The notes beneath the pieces are model-generated. The model was given only the letters and a program-made list of their open reading frames with translations. It did not search any database and was not told the origin of the DNA. A stretch of DNA of 64,000 bases from Algoriphagus aestuariicola (GTDB lineage Bacteria > Bacteroidota > Bacteroidia > Cytophagales > Cyclobacteriaceae): the NCBI RefSeq assembly GCF_017254835.1, contig NZ_JAFKCW010000001.1, positions 186,001-250,000 of the forward strand. The letters run 5' to 3'. Position 1 is the first letter of the stretch, and every line of letters starts with the position of its first letter. The translations under genes and the position numbers were made by a program. This document shows, in pieces, positions 44,890 to 54,441 of this stretch.

Positions 44890-45654
44890 TTAGCGTATTT
44901 CTTTCTCAATCAAGATCTGAATATCCTCCAAATCCCTTAGCAGGGGAGCGTAGTGGGCGTTTTCCGTCGCTATGCTCGCTAGGATAAACATCAGCAGATT
45001 GTTTTCAAATTCTGTGGAGCTAAGCAGGGCGAGGTTGCTTGGGAGGGTTTTCTCCTCCATTAGACCTAAGTCCCTATATACGCCTGCTTGGATTAAGACG
45101 GTTTTCAGGCTGTTTTTGCCCGTCCGGAAGAGATCCAGCACCCTTTCCCTCTGAATTCCCAAATCCCGTTCCTGCCGTGTGATATCCTCCATAGTAGAGG
45201 TCCAGTTGGTTAGGAGAATTCTCAGTTTCGGATTGGAGATGTTTTTAAGATTCCCGGAATTGATCATTTCGATCAGGAAAGAATTGTTTGGATTGAAGGC
45301 TATGTCCGATGAAAAGGCTGTGTACATGAGTTCGGAAAACTCAGTTTCGCTCAGCGACTGGCTTGGATCTGAGCTGTAATTCAGGATTTTTTTTGCCGCT
45401 TCAAGGTTGTATTTGTTAACGGTTATCAGCTCAGTCAGCTTCAGCTTGCTGGTGTGAAACTCCTCCTTCAGACCAAGCAGGTAGGTCTGTTCGGTTTTGG
45501 CAAGGAGTCTATTTTGGTTGCCGTTGTTGATGGCAAGGGCGATCAGTATGCCGATCACCACCAGGATGATTTCGCCAAAGGCGTATACGAGATACCTGCT
45601 GAACTTATTTTCGGAAAGAAGTCCTTTTCGGATAGACCTGAAAAGTTTGAGCAT
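44890..45654 (-). CDS. DUF6090 membrane-anchored protein
   Basis: The N terminus is the family signature: LFRSIRKGLLSENKFSRYLV, then YAFGEIILVVIGILIALAINN, which forms one membrane helix at about residues 25-45. The remaining 200 residues are helical and probably extracytoplasmic. The family is found almost only in Bacteroidota, often in several copies. Its role is unknown. At 254 residues it is complete. It stands between the FG-GAP operon and a MORN-type gene on the same strand. Confidence 0.92.
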   Translation of the reverse strand: MLKLFRSIRKGLLSENKFSRYLVYAFGEIILVVIGILIALAINNGNQNRLLAKTEQTYLLGLKEEFHTSKLKLTELITVNKYNLEAAKKILNYSSDPSQSLSETEFSELMYTAFSSDIAFNPNNSFLIEMINSGNLKNISNPKLRILLTNWTSTMEDITRQERDLGIQRERVLDLFRTGKNSLKTVLIQAGVYRDLGLMEEKTLPSNLALLSSTEFENNLLMFILASIATENAHYAPLLRDLEDIQILIEKEIR

Positions 45655-45768
45655 TGGTTTAAGACGGATGTTCCGACTTAAGCCAAGTTAAAAAAAATGT
45701 CGGAAAGGTACTTCCAACCTCGCCAATGAAGGTGCCCGGTGACAGGCCATTGTGGTATCGCAGGGGAT

Positions 45769-46710
45769 TCATTTTACCGTGATATTCATTTTAAAGCCAT
45801 TGGATGTGTTTGAAAAGCTCCATTGGTCAGTCACAAATGATGAATGTTTGGTCTCAACCTGCAATTCGAATGCGATCGTCTTTGTGCTGGCTTGTTTGGT
45901 TCCGTTTTTCTTCTCCGGGTACCATTTCGAGTCCAGGCTTTGGGTCGTGGCGAGTGCCCTGTTGTAGATCTTTTTATTCTTGATCGTGTCTTCTATTTCA
46001 GTGATGTTTACAATTTTTCCTTTTTCATCAATCGTGAACAGAAAAATGATCATACCCGTATTGAGACTGATTGTATTGTTGCTCGATTGCAGGTAGGCTG
46101 GAAAATCGAATGTCTCGTTCAGATGTTGCTTGAGAAAAAACTCACCACCTATATATCCAGCTTCGATGTTTTCCAGATCGGCGTTGTGCGAGTAGACCAG
46201 AGAGTCGCTGTCATGATCGAACTGTTGCCTCAGAAAACCTGCTTCATCAAAGTAATCCCAGACCCCTCGCTTTTCCCCATTGCTGTAGTTGCCAGACTGT
46301 GCGGTCGTCGGGTTGGCCCACATCACCTGAAAGGAAGCTCCGTTTTCCGAGTCGCTGCTAAACAAATCCAATGGTTTGGTTTCAGGAAAAAAGTAGGTCC
46401 AACGGCCTTCCTTCAAGCCATCTTTATTATAATTTCCCTTGGATTTGATGTTGTTTCTGTTCGGATAATAAGTTTCCCAATAGCCGCTTTTTTTTCCTTG
46501 TGAATAGCTGCCAAATGACTCGATAAAGAGGCCTCCGTAAATTGGTCTATCCAACTTAATGTAGCTCCCATGTTTTGTTTTTTTATCCGATTTGAGGACG
46601 TAGTATTCCTCGTAATAGCTGTCCTTATCCTTTAAAATCGATATCGTCTCTTGTGCGAAGTTTTCAAGTGAAATGCAGATCAAAAGGAGGGTAAAGAATA
46701 GGTATTTCAT
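45769..46710 (-). CDS. YwqK/MORN-repeat protein with TonB-like C-terminal domain
   Basis: A signal peptide (MKYLFFTLLLICISLENFAQ) is followed by MORN-like repeats of the YwqK type, e.g. YGGLFIESFGSYSQGKKSGY, NYNKDGLKEGRWTYFFPE and NYSNGEKRGVWDYFDEAG. The last 110 residues (NTGMIIFLFTIDEKGKIVNI to the end) resemble the TonB C-terminal domain used by Bacteroidota envelope proteins. The combination is common in the phylum, and the role is not known. ATG was preferred to a TTG six codons before it, because it begins the signal peptide. Confidence 0.8.
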   Translation of the reverse strand: MKYLFFTLLLICISLENFAQETISILKDKDSYYEEYYVLKSDKKTKHGSYIKLDRPIYGGLFIESFGSYSQGKKSGYWETYYPNRNNIKSKGNYNKDGLKEGRWTYFFPETKPLDLFSSDSENGASFQVMWANPTTAQSGNYSNGEKRGVWDYFDEAGFLRQQFDHDSDSLVYSHNADLENIEAGYIGGEFFLKQHLNETFDFPAYLQSSNNTISLNTGMIIFLFTIDEKGKIVNITEIEDTIKNKKIYNRALATTQSLDSKWYPEKKNGTKQASTKTIAFELQVETKHSSFVTDQWSFSNTSNGFKMNITVK

Positions 46711-46803
46711 CAGATCATTTTGGCTCAAATGACTGTAATAATATGCGATGGGGGTAAAAGATCAAAATCTTCGGTGAACTAACATGCTTCAAGGCTTGTA
46801 TGC

Positions 46804-47367
46804 TCATGCCCCAATTAACTCACCAATTACTCTTGGGAAATGCGCGTGCTCTAGCGCATGGACTCTTTGGGCAATATCTTCAGGACTATCTTCTGGGCCA
46901 ATGGGAGTGGAAGCCTGAAAAATGATCCTACCCTCATCGTAGTGCTCGTTGACCAAGTGGATGGTGATGCCCGTCTCTGCGTCGCCGGCGGCTTTGACCG
47001 CTTGATGTACATGCATGCCATACATGCCTTTACCTCCGTACTTGGGAAGTAGGGCTGGATGGATATTGACCATGCGATCCGAAAAAGTTCTGGTCAGTTC
47101 ATCTGGAATTTTGAGCAGAAAGCCAGCGAGGATCACCCAATCGATGTTTTCATCGATCAACTTCTGGGTCAAAATTCCAGCTTCCATTTCCTTGCGGGAA
47201 AAAGTAAAGGTTTGTACTCCGAATTTCTTGGCGCGCTCCAGGACGAACGCATCTGTTTTGTTGGAGGCGACAAGGGCCACTTCAGCCTGATGGGAATGCT
47301 GAAAGTATTCCATAATTTTTTCGGCATTGGAGCCGCTGCCAGAGGCGAGGATAGCGAGACGTTTCAA
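46804..47367 (-). CDS. purN: Phosphoribosylglycinamide formyltransferase
   Basis: This enzyme transfers a formyl group from 10-formyl-tetrahydrofolate to glycinamide ribonucleotide in purine synthesis. It has the phosphate loop ASGSGSNAEKI at residues 8-18 and the catalytic triad Asn101 (VNIHPALLP), His103 and Asp144 (NEHYDEGRI). GITIHLVNEH is the conserved strand of the folate site. Length of 187 residues is normal for PurN. The coding frame begins with TTG, and no ATG lies close to the conserved N terminus. It is a single gene here, away from other pur genes. Confidence 0.95.
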   Translation of the reverse strand: MKRLAILASGSGSNAEKIMEYFQHSHQAEVALVASNKTDAFVLERAKKFGVQTFTFSRKEMEAGILTQKLIDENIDWVILAGFLLKIPDELTRTFSDRMVNIHPALLPKYGGKGMYGMHVHQAVKAAGDAETGITIHLVNEHYDEGRIIFQASTPIGPEDSPEDIAQRVHALEHAHFPRVIGELIGA

Positions 47368-47433
47368 AGTAGGTGGAATTTACGCTTCAAAAGTATCCAT
47401 ACTCGGCTGGAGAACCAAAACCTACGATATAAG

Positions 47434-47468
47434 AAGACCTGCCAAACTTCAACGTCCTGGCAGGTCTT
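47434..47468 (-). terminator. Terminator hairpin downstream of the PhnB-like gene
   Basis: A perfect 11-base stem (aagacctgcca / tggcaggtctt) with a 13-base loop is followed on the minus strand by tctta-rich sequence. It separates the VOC gene from purN. Confidence 0.7.
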
Positions 47469-47484
47469 GCTTCGCTCGGCGGTA

Positions 47485-47916
47485 TTATTCCTCTCCCGGC
47501 TGCAGTGTATAATTGATCATCCAGCCTATGCCGTACTTGTCTTCAAAACTTCCGAAATATGCACCCCAGAAGGTTTTTTCGTAGTTCATCTCAATTTTTC
47601 CTCCGGCAGATAGTCCATTGAAGATCCGCTCACCTTCCTCCCTGCTATCCGGTGCCAAGGAGATGTAGTTGTGGTTCCCCTTGTGCAGGACATGGCCCAT
47701 GGATGGACTGGTGTCGCTGGCCATGATGGCCACGTCTTCACTGACTTTGAGTGAGATGTGCATCACACGGTTTTTCTCCTCCTCGGGCAATTCCATGCCT
47801 GGAGCTTCTCCAAAATAGCTGACGCCGCCTTCAAATTCGCCGCCCAAGACGGACTTGTAAAAGGTCATGGCTTCTTCGGCTGTGCCGTCAAAATTGAGAT
47901 AGGGGTTTACTTTCAT
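47485..47916 (-). CDS. VOC-family protein of the PhnB/3-dmu-9_3-mt type
   Basis: This 143-residue protein opens with VNPYLNFDGTAEEAMTFYKS and VLGGEFEGGVSYFGEAPGM, then HISLKVSEDVAIMASDTSPS, and ends FWGAYFGSFEDKYGIGWMIN. These are the marks of the PhnB-like VOC group. PhnB itself is not required for phosphonate use, and these proteins are usually uncharacterised. It is alone and ended by a strong hairpin. Confidence 0.9.
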   Translation of the reverse strand: MKVNPYLNFDGTAEEAMTFYKSVLGGEFEGGVSYFGEAPGMELPEEEKNRVMHISLKVSEDVAIMASDTSPSMGHVLHKGNHNYISLAPDSREEGERIFNGLSAGGKIEMNYEKTFWGAYFGSFEDKYGIGWMINYTLQPGEE

Positions 47917-47941
47917 GGTTTTGTTGGATTTGGGTTTCGGA

Positions 47942-48544
47942 CTAATTTACGGATTGTCTTGCGGTTTTTCCCAGTGAAATCAAATCGACTCTGAAACTTA
48001 ACACCGCGATAATGAGCCCGGAGCCTGCAATTGCAAAAGCCACGGGCACTCCCACAAACGATACCGGGACAGAGATCAGTTGCAACGCCAAGCCAGCTAG
48101 CCAAATCAGATGACCCTGCCAGGATCTCTTCTTCCTCTGAGCCAGCCTGCCGCCGTTTTCCCCCTCTTCTACCAATGGGAGAAAAAAATCCCTGTATTGC
48201 CATAGGAGGTAGACATCCATCGCCAGAAGTACGGCGAGTACGTAGGGCGTGCCTCGCCAGTGTTGGGAAATAGTGACCATCAGGATGTTTAGGATCATCG
48301 GGACCATCATGATGCCGCCGAGAAGTTTGTACCTGGTGGTAAGCAGGGCAAATCCAATTGTGATCTGGCAAATCGCGATAAAACTGGCGTATAGACCCAA
48401 GTCGTACTCCGCGAGACGCTCCACCAGCCAGGGAGGGCCGATCCAACCGATAAATTGGTGGCCTGCGTAAAGCTTGACCATTCCAGCAGTCCAAAAAGTG
48501 AAACCAAGGAATATTGAGACCAAATTGGGTAGTAGCTTTTTCAT
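47942..48544 (-). CDS. DoxX-like integral membrane protein
   Basis: The protein has about five membrane helices, beginning LPNLVSIFLGFTFWTAGMVK with LYAGHQF, then LGLYASFIAICQITIGFALL, LLGGIMMVPMILNILMVTIS and LIWLAGLALQLISVPVSFVG. The opening and the helix pattern fit the DoxX/MauE-type family (thiol or quinone-linked membrane proteins in some cases). The function is unknown. At 200 residues it is somewhat longer than minimal DoxX proteins. It is close upstream of the PhnB-like gene and could share a transcript. Confidence 0.72.
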   Translation of the reverse strand: MKKLLPNLVSIFLGFTFWTAGMVKLYAGHQFIGWIGPPWLVERLAEYDLGLYASFIAICQITIGFALLTTRYKLLGGIMMVPMILNILMVTISQHWRGTPYVLAVLLAMDVYLLWQYRDFFLPLVEEGENGGRLAQRKKRSWQGHLIWLAGLALQLISVPVSFVGVPVAFAIAGSGLIIAVLSFRVDLISLGKTARQSVN

Positions 48545-48770
48545 TTGAAGAAAAGGAAAATAGGGTTCGGGTCTTCGGACCTTGCCTAATTTGGGGATTT
48601 TTGCTGGAATCCAAGTGGATAAGAGCCAAATTCGGATTGGGCATTATTGGGCTTAGTTTTCTAAATCAAAACCTGCCATTTATTCTTATATTTCAATTCA
48701 TGCCGGGTTGCAGGTAGGCTAATGCCTGTATTCCGTCTAAATTTTTTACAAAGTGGGAACAAGGCACTCT

Positions 48771-51700
48771 ATGGACTCGGACAATCAGCTGGAAATGGAT
48801 GGAAAGGGACGACTTCCCTCTGTTGCTTTCGATGAGCTGGCTACCTTGGCGGCAGATAGCTGCGGTGTTTCTTTTGGTTTGATTTTAACTTGGGAAGCGG
48901 GTAGCCCGTACATCCGTGGCATTGCCGGGACAGAAGAGTCCCATGCTGATTTTGATGCGCATTTGGGGTGGATTTTCGAATTGACAAGGGAGGGTTTCAT
49001 TCTTATTCCGAGTCTCAGGACCGAGCGACGTTTTGATTCGAGTCCTCGATTTCGGGGAAAGGAGGCTTTTGGTCTTTTTGCCAGTATACCAATCGAATCT
49101 TCCGGCGGGAAGCGTGGTTCATTGAATGTTTTTGACACTTCTCCCCAGCATCTGACCGACCGGCAGATCGATGCATTGAAAAAAATTGCGAGACAAGCAG
49201 GTCGCCTGATAGACTTAGAGGATAGCAAGCGTGGGCAGCAGCGGGCGCGGCAGATTTTTGAAGAAGAAAAGAACAGGCTGCTCAGAGTCATCGATTCAGC
49301 GGAGATGGGTATCTGGGAAAGCAACCTGGAGTCCGGAGAATTCCTAGTAAATGAAAAATGGGCGGAGATAATAGGTTATTCGACGACTGAGTTGGGAGAC
49401 CTTAGCCTACAGGTCAGGGATTCGCTTGTTCATCCCAAAGACCTAGCGGAATCGAAACGGGCGCTTGCAGACTATCTCGAGGGGAGGCTGCCTCGCTACG
49501 AATGCGAGCTTAGGATGAGGCACAAGAAGGGATATTGGGTATGGATTCTCGAGCGGGCAGAGCTCAAACTTACACCGGACGGAAAATCGGGGCCTTGGCT
49601 TTTTGGTACGCTTATCGACAATTCCGAGCATGTGATCGCCTACGAGCAAGTCTACCTGAGGGAAAAGAAATTCGAAACGCTCCTGGAAAACAGTGAGGAT
49701 GCGATCGTGATTCTGAACCATGATGGCAGATCCCACTTTGAAACCGAGTCGGTATCGAGGATTCTCGGAAGGAAACTTGACCTGCGGGTAGCGGAGCCTA
49801 TTCGGAATCTCGTTCATCCCGACGACCTGCGGTATTTTGACGGCTGGTTTCAGGAATCGCTATTGAGTCCGGGGAAAGCGGTCCGGGACAATGTATCGAG
49901 ACTACGCCACCTCGATGGCAGTTGGCGCTACGTTTCGGGTACCCTTACCAATCTGTTTGATAATCCCATCATTAACGGCATAGTCTACAATTTCAAAGAT
50001 GTGTCGAGGCAGGTCTTGGCAGAGGAGCGGCGCAAAAGCGCCGAAAATCGCTATAGAAAACTGGCTCAAGAGGGTGCGGATTTGGTGTGTGTCATCGATG
50101 AAGAAGGCATATTCAGCTATCTGAGTCCCAATTTTCAAAACTACCTTGGATTCAGTGTGGAAGAGCTGGAGGGGAAAAACGCTTTCGACTTTATCCATCC
50201 AAAGGATGCGACAATCATCCTAGTGGATTTTCACAGGATACGAGAGGAAAAGCAAGTCAGGGGACTTCCATTCCGTTTTCGGCATCAGGCGGATGGTTGG
50301 CGATGGGTACAGAGTGTTGCTACCAATCTGCTGGATGATCCGGATATACGGGGAATCGTCGTCAATTCTGTCGATGTCACGGCGATGGTCATCGCCAAGA
50401 AAGCACTGGAACAGAGCAATGATCGGTTTAGACTAGCACTCAAAGCCGGCTCTGAGAGTATTTACGACTACAATCCACAAACCCACAAGGTTTTTATCAG
50501 CGAGACCTTTGAGGAAGATTTTGGCATTAGGTTGGGTGACGAGGAAGAAAACTTCCAACTAATCCGAGACAGAATCCATCCCGAAGATCTCAAGCAGGCA
50601 GTGTGCGAATTTCGGGAAGCCATGGAGAATCCATCCGTCACCACTTGGACACGGGAGTATCGCCTTTTGAAAGGAGATGGAACCTACGCCTATATCCGAG
50701 ACAGGTCGATCAAGCAAACCGACAAGTCAGGGAAGCCGATTCGGGTGGTTGGCGCTCTCATGGACATGAGCCGGATGAATTTTTTTGAAAAGCTCCATGA
50801 CATCGAAAAGGAGTTCATCGAGTCCAGTCTAGTGACCAGTACGAATGAAAAGGAACTTTACCGAAGTTACCTTCTCCAGCTCGAATCGCTGATCCCGGGC
50901 ATGAAAGCCTCTATACTCCAAGTGGAGGATGGCCGCTTGAAAAACTTTGTCTCCCCAAGTCTAGATTCGGAGTTGGTGCAGTCAATCGAGAGTGTGCAAA
51001 TCGGGCCAAACCAGGGTTCTTGTGGTACGGCAGCCTACTATGGGGAAAAAGTGCTAGCAACGAATGTATTTCAAGATTCCAGATGGGAAAACTATCGGGA
51101 GATCGCCAGGAAGTATGGCATAGGCGCCTGCTGGTCTTTTCCCATACTCAACGCGTCGGGTAAAGTGGTGGGTACTATTGCTAACTATTACTCCTCCCCG
51201 AGGGAAGTGGGGGAAAAGGAGCTGAACACCTTGGAGCGCGCCCAGCGCCTAATATCGCTTTTGATGGCGCAGTATGAATACCTCGAGAAGATCAGGCTGG
51301 ACAACGAGCGCTATGAGTTGGTCAACAAATCCACGAATGAAGCCATCTTTGACTGGGATGTCCAGAAGGATAAGTTTTACTGGGGCGAAAGTTTGACCCG
51401 TGTTTTTGGTCACCGGTATGAAGCAGGTGAATTCAACCTCGACACTTGGGCCAGCCTCATGCACCCAGTGGACAGCAGCGAGAAGGCTGAGGAATGGGCA
51501 AATTTTATGGCTGATCCATCGGCGCAAAAGTGGCAAAACCGGTTCCGGTTTTTGAAGGAAGACGGAACCTTTGCCTACGTGGAGGAGTCTGCCTACATCA
51601 TTCGGGACGATCGGGGAAATCCCGTCCGGATGATTGGTGTTCTGAGGGATCAGACCGATCTAAAGAAAATGGAATTTTTGTTGGCCAATGCATCCAAGCT

Positions 51701-54263
51701 GTCTAGGGTAGGAGCTTGGGAAATAGATATACCCAACGACAGGCTTCTATGGTCACCCATCACTCAGGAGATCCATGAGGTCCCCGCCAATTTCACAGCT
51801 TCTACCGCCGAGGGGATTACTTTCTACCGTGAGGATTTCAGAGAGGCAGTGTCAAGTGCCGTGGCGCACGCGATCGAGAAAGGGGAGAAGTTTGACTTTG
51901 AGGCCCCGATAATCACCGCAACCGGAAAAGAGCGATGGGTAAGGGCGATCGGACAAGCGGAGTTTTTTTTGGACCGTCCTGTAAGGGTAGTCGGGTCCAT
52001 CCAAGATATCCAAGAGCGGAAACAGATGGAAGAGCGCCTCAAAGGCATGTCGGATAGCATCCCAGGTGTGATATTCCAATACGTCCGCAAGCCGGATGGT
52101 TCGGATGAATTTCCCTATATGAGTCGCGGCTCCATCCGATTGTTGGGGCTCACACCGGAAGAATGCATGTCGGACAGTGAACTGGTGTGGTCCAGAATTG
52201 CGAGAGGGGGGGATTTGGAAATGCTCAGAGATAGCTTGGAGGCTTCAGCGTCTTCGCTTAGCTTCTGGAATTGCGAATGGAGAGTATTGAGTCCGGATGG
52301 CAGGATACGATGGAGGGAGGGTAGAGGCACGCCAAACAGAAAGGCGGATGGATCTATCGTTTGGGATGGCTTGGTCATGGACGTGACAGATAGGAAAAAC
52401 CTCGAAAACCTCCTTGAGCAGTCCGCGAGAATGGCAAGAATTGGCAGCTGGGAATTGGATCTGACAGTGGATCCCCTACTGCTCAACTGGTCAATGTCAA
52501 CCCGGTCGATACTGGGCTTGGACCGCCTCAGTGGGATGAAACTGGATAGGGTCTACCAGATGTTTGCCGGACAATCCCAAGAGACAGCAAGGCTTTGCAT
52601 AGAAAACCTAATTCAATGCGGCCAGGGATTCGACGTGGAGCTTGAACTTATATCGGGTACCGGGGACCATCGCTGGATTCGCTGCATAGGCCAAGCTGTC
52701 CATGTGGGGGGCAAAACATTGAGTGCATTCGGAAGTGTACAGGATATCCATGCCCGCAAACTATCCGAGCTGGATCTCAAGCGGCTTCTTTTGGAGCGAA
52801 ATACGATACTGGAAAGTATTGGGGACGGATTTTTTGCGGTGGATTCCGACTTTACCGTGACTTATTGGAATAAGCAGGCGGAGGCTCTGCTCAGCGTGCC
52901 CCGCAAGGAAATCCTGGGAAGAAACTTATGGGATTTCTTCAAAACCCAAGAGTTGGGAGAGTTTTCTTCAAAATTTCTGTTGGCACTGGATACCGGGCAT
53001 GCGGTTCATTTTGAAAACTACTTGGAAGCCTTCGGAGTTTGGTTTTCCGTATCGGCATTTCCTTCGGATTCGGGTCTGACGGTGTATTTCAAGGATGTCA
53101 CCGAAAACAAGAACGCCCAGGAAGAGATCAAAAAATCAAACGACCGTTTCGAGCGGGTTTCGGAAGCGACTAATGACGCCATCTGGGATGCCCAACTTGC
53201 TGAGGACAAGTTGTATTGGGGCAGGGGATTTAAAACGCTTTTTGGATACGACTTGGAAAAACTCCAGCCAACCTTTGATTTTTTCATAAGTAGGATCCAT
53301 CCCGTGGACCGAAAGCGGATCAAAGCAAGCATGGAAAAATCCAATAAATCCCCGGAAACGACGAGCTGGAATGAGGAGTATCGCTTTCAAAGAGCCGACG
53401 GAACCTACGCCTATGTAATGGACCGCGCCATCTTCACCCGCCAGCCTAACGGTGTCCCGATTCGAATCATCGGCGCGATGACAGATATTACGGAGCGCCG
53501 GGAGTTTGAGGAATCGTTGAAAAAACTCAATGCAAAATTGAAGCGCCAAGCGAAGGAGTTGGCAATTTCCAACTCCGGCTTGGAGCAGTTTGCCTACGTT
53601 GCGTCGCATGATTTGCAGGAGCCGCTGCGGATGGTATCGAGCTTTCTTTCCCTTCTAGATCGAAAGTACCGGTACGAACTGGATGACAGAGCGCAGCAAT
53701 ACATTCACTATGCAGTGGATGGAGCGGTACGGATGAGGCAGATTATTCTTGATCTTTTGGAATACTCCAGGGTAGGAAAGGGGGAGAAAGTATTGGAGGA
53801 AATCAAATTGGAAGAATTGATAGGAGATGTCGCCCAACTGCAATCGCAACTGATAGAGGAAAAACATGCCCGCATCCAATTCGAAGGTCGGGCAACGATC
53901 ACAAGCTTTAAGTCCCCGATACTACAAGTGTTTCAGAATTTGATCGGGAATGCCCTCAAATACAGCAAAAAAGAAGAACCACCCGTGATTTTGATTTCTT
54001 GCAAAGAAGAGAGAGAGCACTGGCTGATCGCGGTGAAAGATAACGGGATAGGGGTCAAGGAAGAGTACTTTGACAAAATTTTCGTCATTTTTCAGCGTCT
54101 TCACTCCAAGGAAGAGTATACCGGAACCGGCTTGGGACTGGCTATCGTCAAGAAAATCATAGACAGCCTTGGGGGCAAAATTTGGGTTGAGTCGGTTTAT
54201 TCCAAGGGGACTTCCTTCTACTTTACCATACCAAAACCGACCAATAAGGGATCAGAAAGTTGA
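48771..54263 (+). CDS. Giant soluble sensor histidine kinase: two GAF, about ten PAS, HisKA, HATPase
   Basis: The protein has about 1830 residues and no membrane helix. A GAF domain at about residues 15-160 is followed by four PAS/PAC units, a second GAF (about 680-840, with SCGTAAYYGEKVLATNVFQD) and six more PAS/PAC units. After a coiled coil comes the HisKA domain with FAYVASHDLQEPLRMVSSFL, whose His is the phosphorylation site. The HATPase domain shows the N box NLIGNALKYSK, G1 DNGIGV and G2 GTGLGLAIV. The end FTIPK is the usual kinase terminus. There is no receiver domain and no adjacent response regulator, so its partner is unknown. A GTG six codons upstream is an alternative start. Confidence 0.93.
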   Translation: MDSDNQLEMDGKGRLPSVAFDELATLAADSCGVSFGLILTWEAGSPYIRGIAGTEESHADFDAHLGWIFELTREGFILIPSLRTERRFDSSPRFRGKEAFGLFASIPIESSGGKRGSLNVFDTSPQHLTDRQIDALKKIARQAGRLIDLEDSKRGQQRARQIFEEEKNRLLRVIDSAEMGIWESNLESGEFLVNEKWAEIIGYSTTELGDLSLQVRDSLVHPKDLAESKRALADYLEGRLPRYECELRMRHKKGYWVWILERAELKLTPDGKSGPWLFGTLIDNSEHVIAYEQVYLREKKFETLLENSEDAIVILNHDGRSHFETESVSRILGRKLDLRVAEPIRNLVHPDDLRYFDGWFQESLLSPGKAVRDNVSRLRHLDGSWRYVSGTLTNLFDNPIINGIVYNFKDVSRQVLAEERRKSAENRYRKLAQEGADLVCVIDEEGIFSYLSPNFQNYLGFSVEELEGKNAFDFIHPKDATIILVDFHRIREEKQVRGLPFRFRHQADGWRWVQSVATNLLDDPDIRGIVVNSVDVTAMVIAKKALEQSNDRFRLALKAGSESIYDYNPQTHKVFISETFEEDFGIRLGDEEENFQLIRDRIHPEDLKQAVCEFREAMENPSVTTWTREYRLLKGDGTYAYIRDRSIKQTDKSGKPIRVVGALMDMSRMNFFEKLHDIEKEFIESSLVTSTNEKELYRSYLLQLESLIPGMKASILQVEDGRLKNFVSPSLDSELVQSIESVQIGPNQGSCGTAAYYGEKVLATNVFQDSRWENYREIARKYGIGACWSFPILNASGKVVGTIANYYSSPREVGEKELNTLERAQRLISLLMAQYEYLEKIRLDNERYELVNKSTNEAIFDWDVQKDKFYWGESLTRVFGHRYEAGEFNLDTWASLMHPVDSSEKAEEWANFMADPSAQKWQNRFRFLKEDGTFAYVEESAYIIRDDRGNPVRMIGVLRDQTDLKKMEFLLANASKLSRVGAWEIDIPNDRLLWSPITQEIHEVPANFTASTAEGITFYREDFREAVSSAVAHAIEKGEKFDFEAPIITATGKERWVRAIGQAEFFLDRPVRVVGSIQDIQERKQMEERLKGMSDSIPGVIFQYVRKPDGSDEFPYMSRGSIRLLGLTPEECMSDSELVWSRIARGGDLEMLRDSLEASASSLSFWNCEWRVLSPDGRIRWREGRGTPNRKADGSIVWDGLVMDVTDRKNLENLLEQSARMARIGSWELDLTVDPLLLNWSMSTRSILGLDRLSGMKLDRVYQMFAGQSQETARLCIENLIQCGQGFDVELELISGTGDHRWIRCIGQAVHVGGKTLSAFGSVQDIHARKLSELDLKRLLLERNTILESIGDGFFAVDSDFTVTYWNKQAEALLSVPRKEILGRNLWDFFKTQELGEFSSKFLLALDTGHAVHFENYLEAFGVWFSVSAFPSDSGLTVYFKDVTENKNAQEEIKKSNDRFERVSEATNDAIWDAQLAEDKLYWGRGFKTLFGYDLEKLQPTFDFFISRIHPVDRKRIKASMEKSNKSPETTSWNEEYRFQRADGTYAYVMDRAIFTRQPNGVPIRIIGAMTDITERREFEESLKKLNAKLKRQAKELAISNSGLEQFAYVASHDLQEPLRMVSSFLSLLDRKYRYELDDRAQQYIHYAVDGAVRMRQIILDLLEYSRVGKGEKVLEEIKLEELIGDVAQLQSQLIEEKHARIQFEGRATITSFKSPILQVFQNLIGNALKYSKKEEPPVILISCKEEREHWLIAVKDNGIGVKEEYFDKIFVIFQRLHSKEEYTGTGLGLAIVKKIIDSLGGKIWVESVYSKGTSFYFTIPKPTNKGSES

Positions 54264-54441
54264 TAATCGATAATTAAATCAAACAAAGCTTTTTGTAGGT
54301 AGAACAGATTTTGACCCTAGGACAACATACTAACTTTTCTTTTAAGCAATAGGCCCCAAGCCGTGCCTGGCTGGCCAATACTATAGAGGATATCATCTCG
54401 AGGAAGATTTTTTGATTATTTTGAGAGAAAATCAACACAGG

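Noticed and set aside
47913-48644. Longer minus-strand frame over the DoxX-like gene
   Set aside because: It is rich in Arg, Pro and Trp and has no membrane pattern, while the other frame gives clean membrane helices and a good start.
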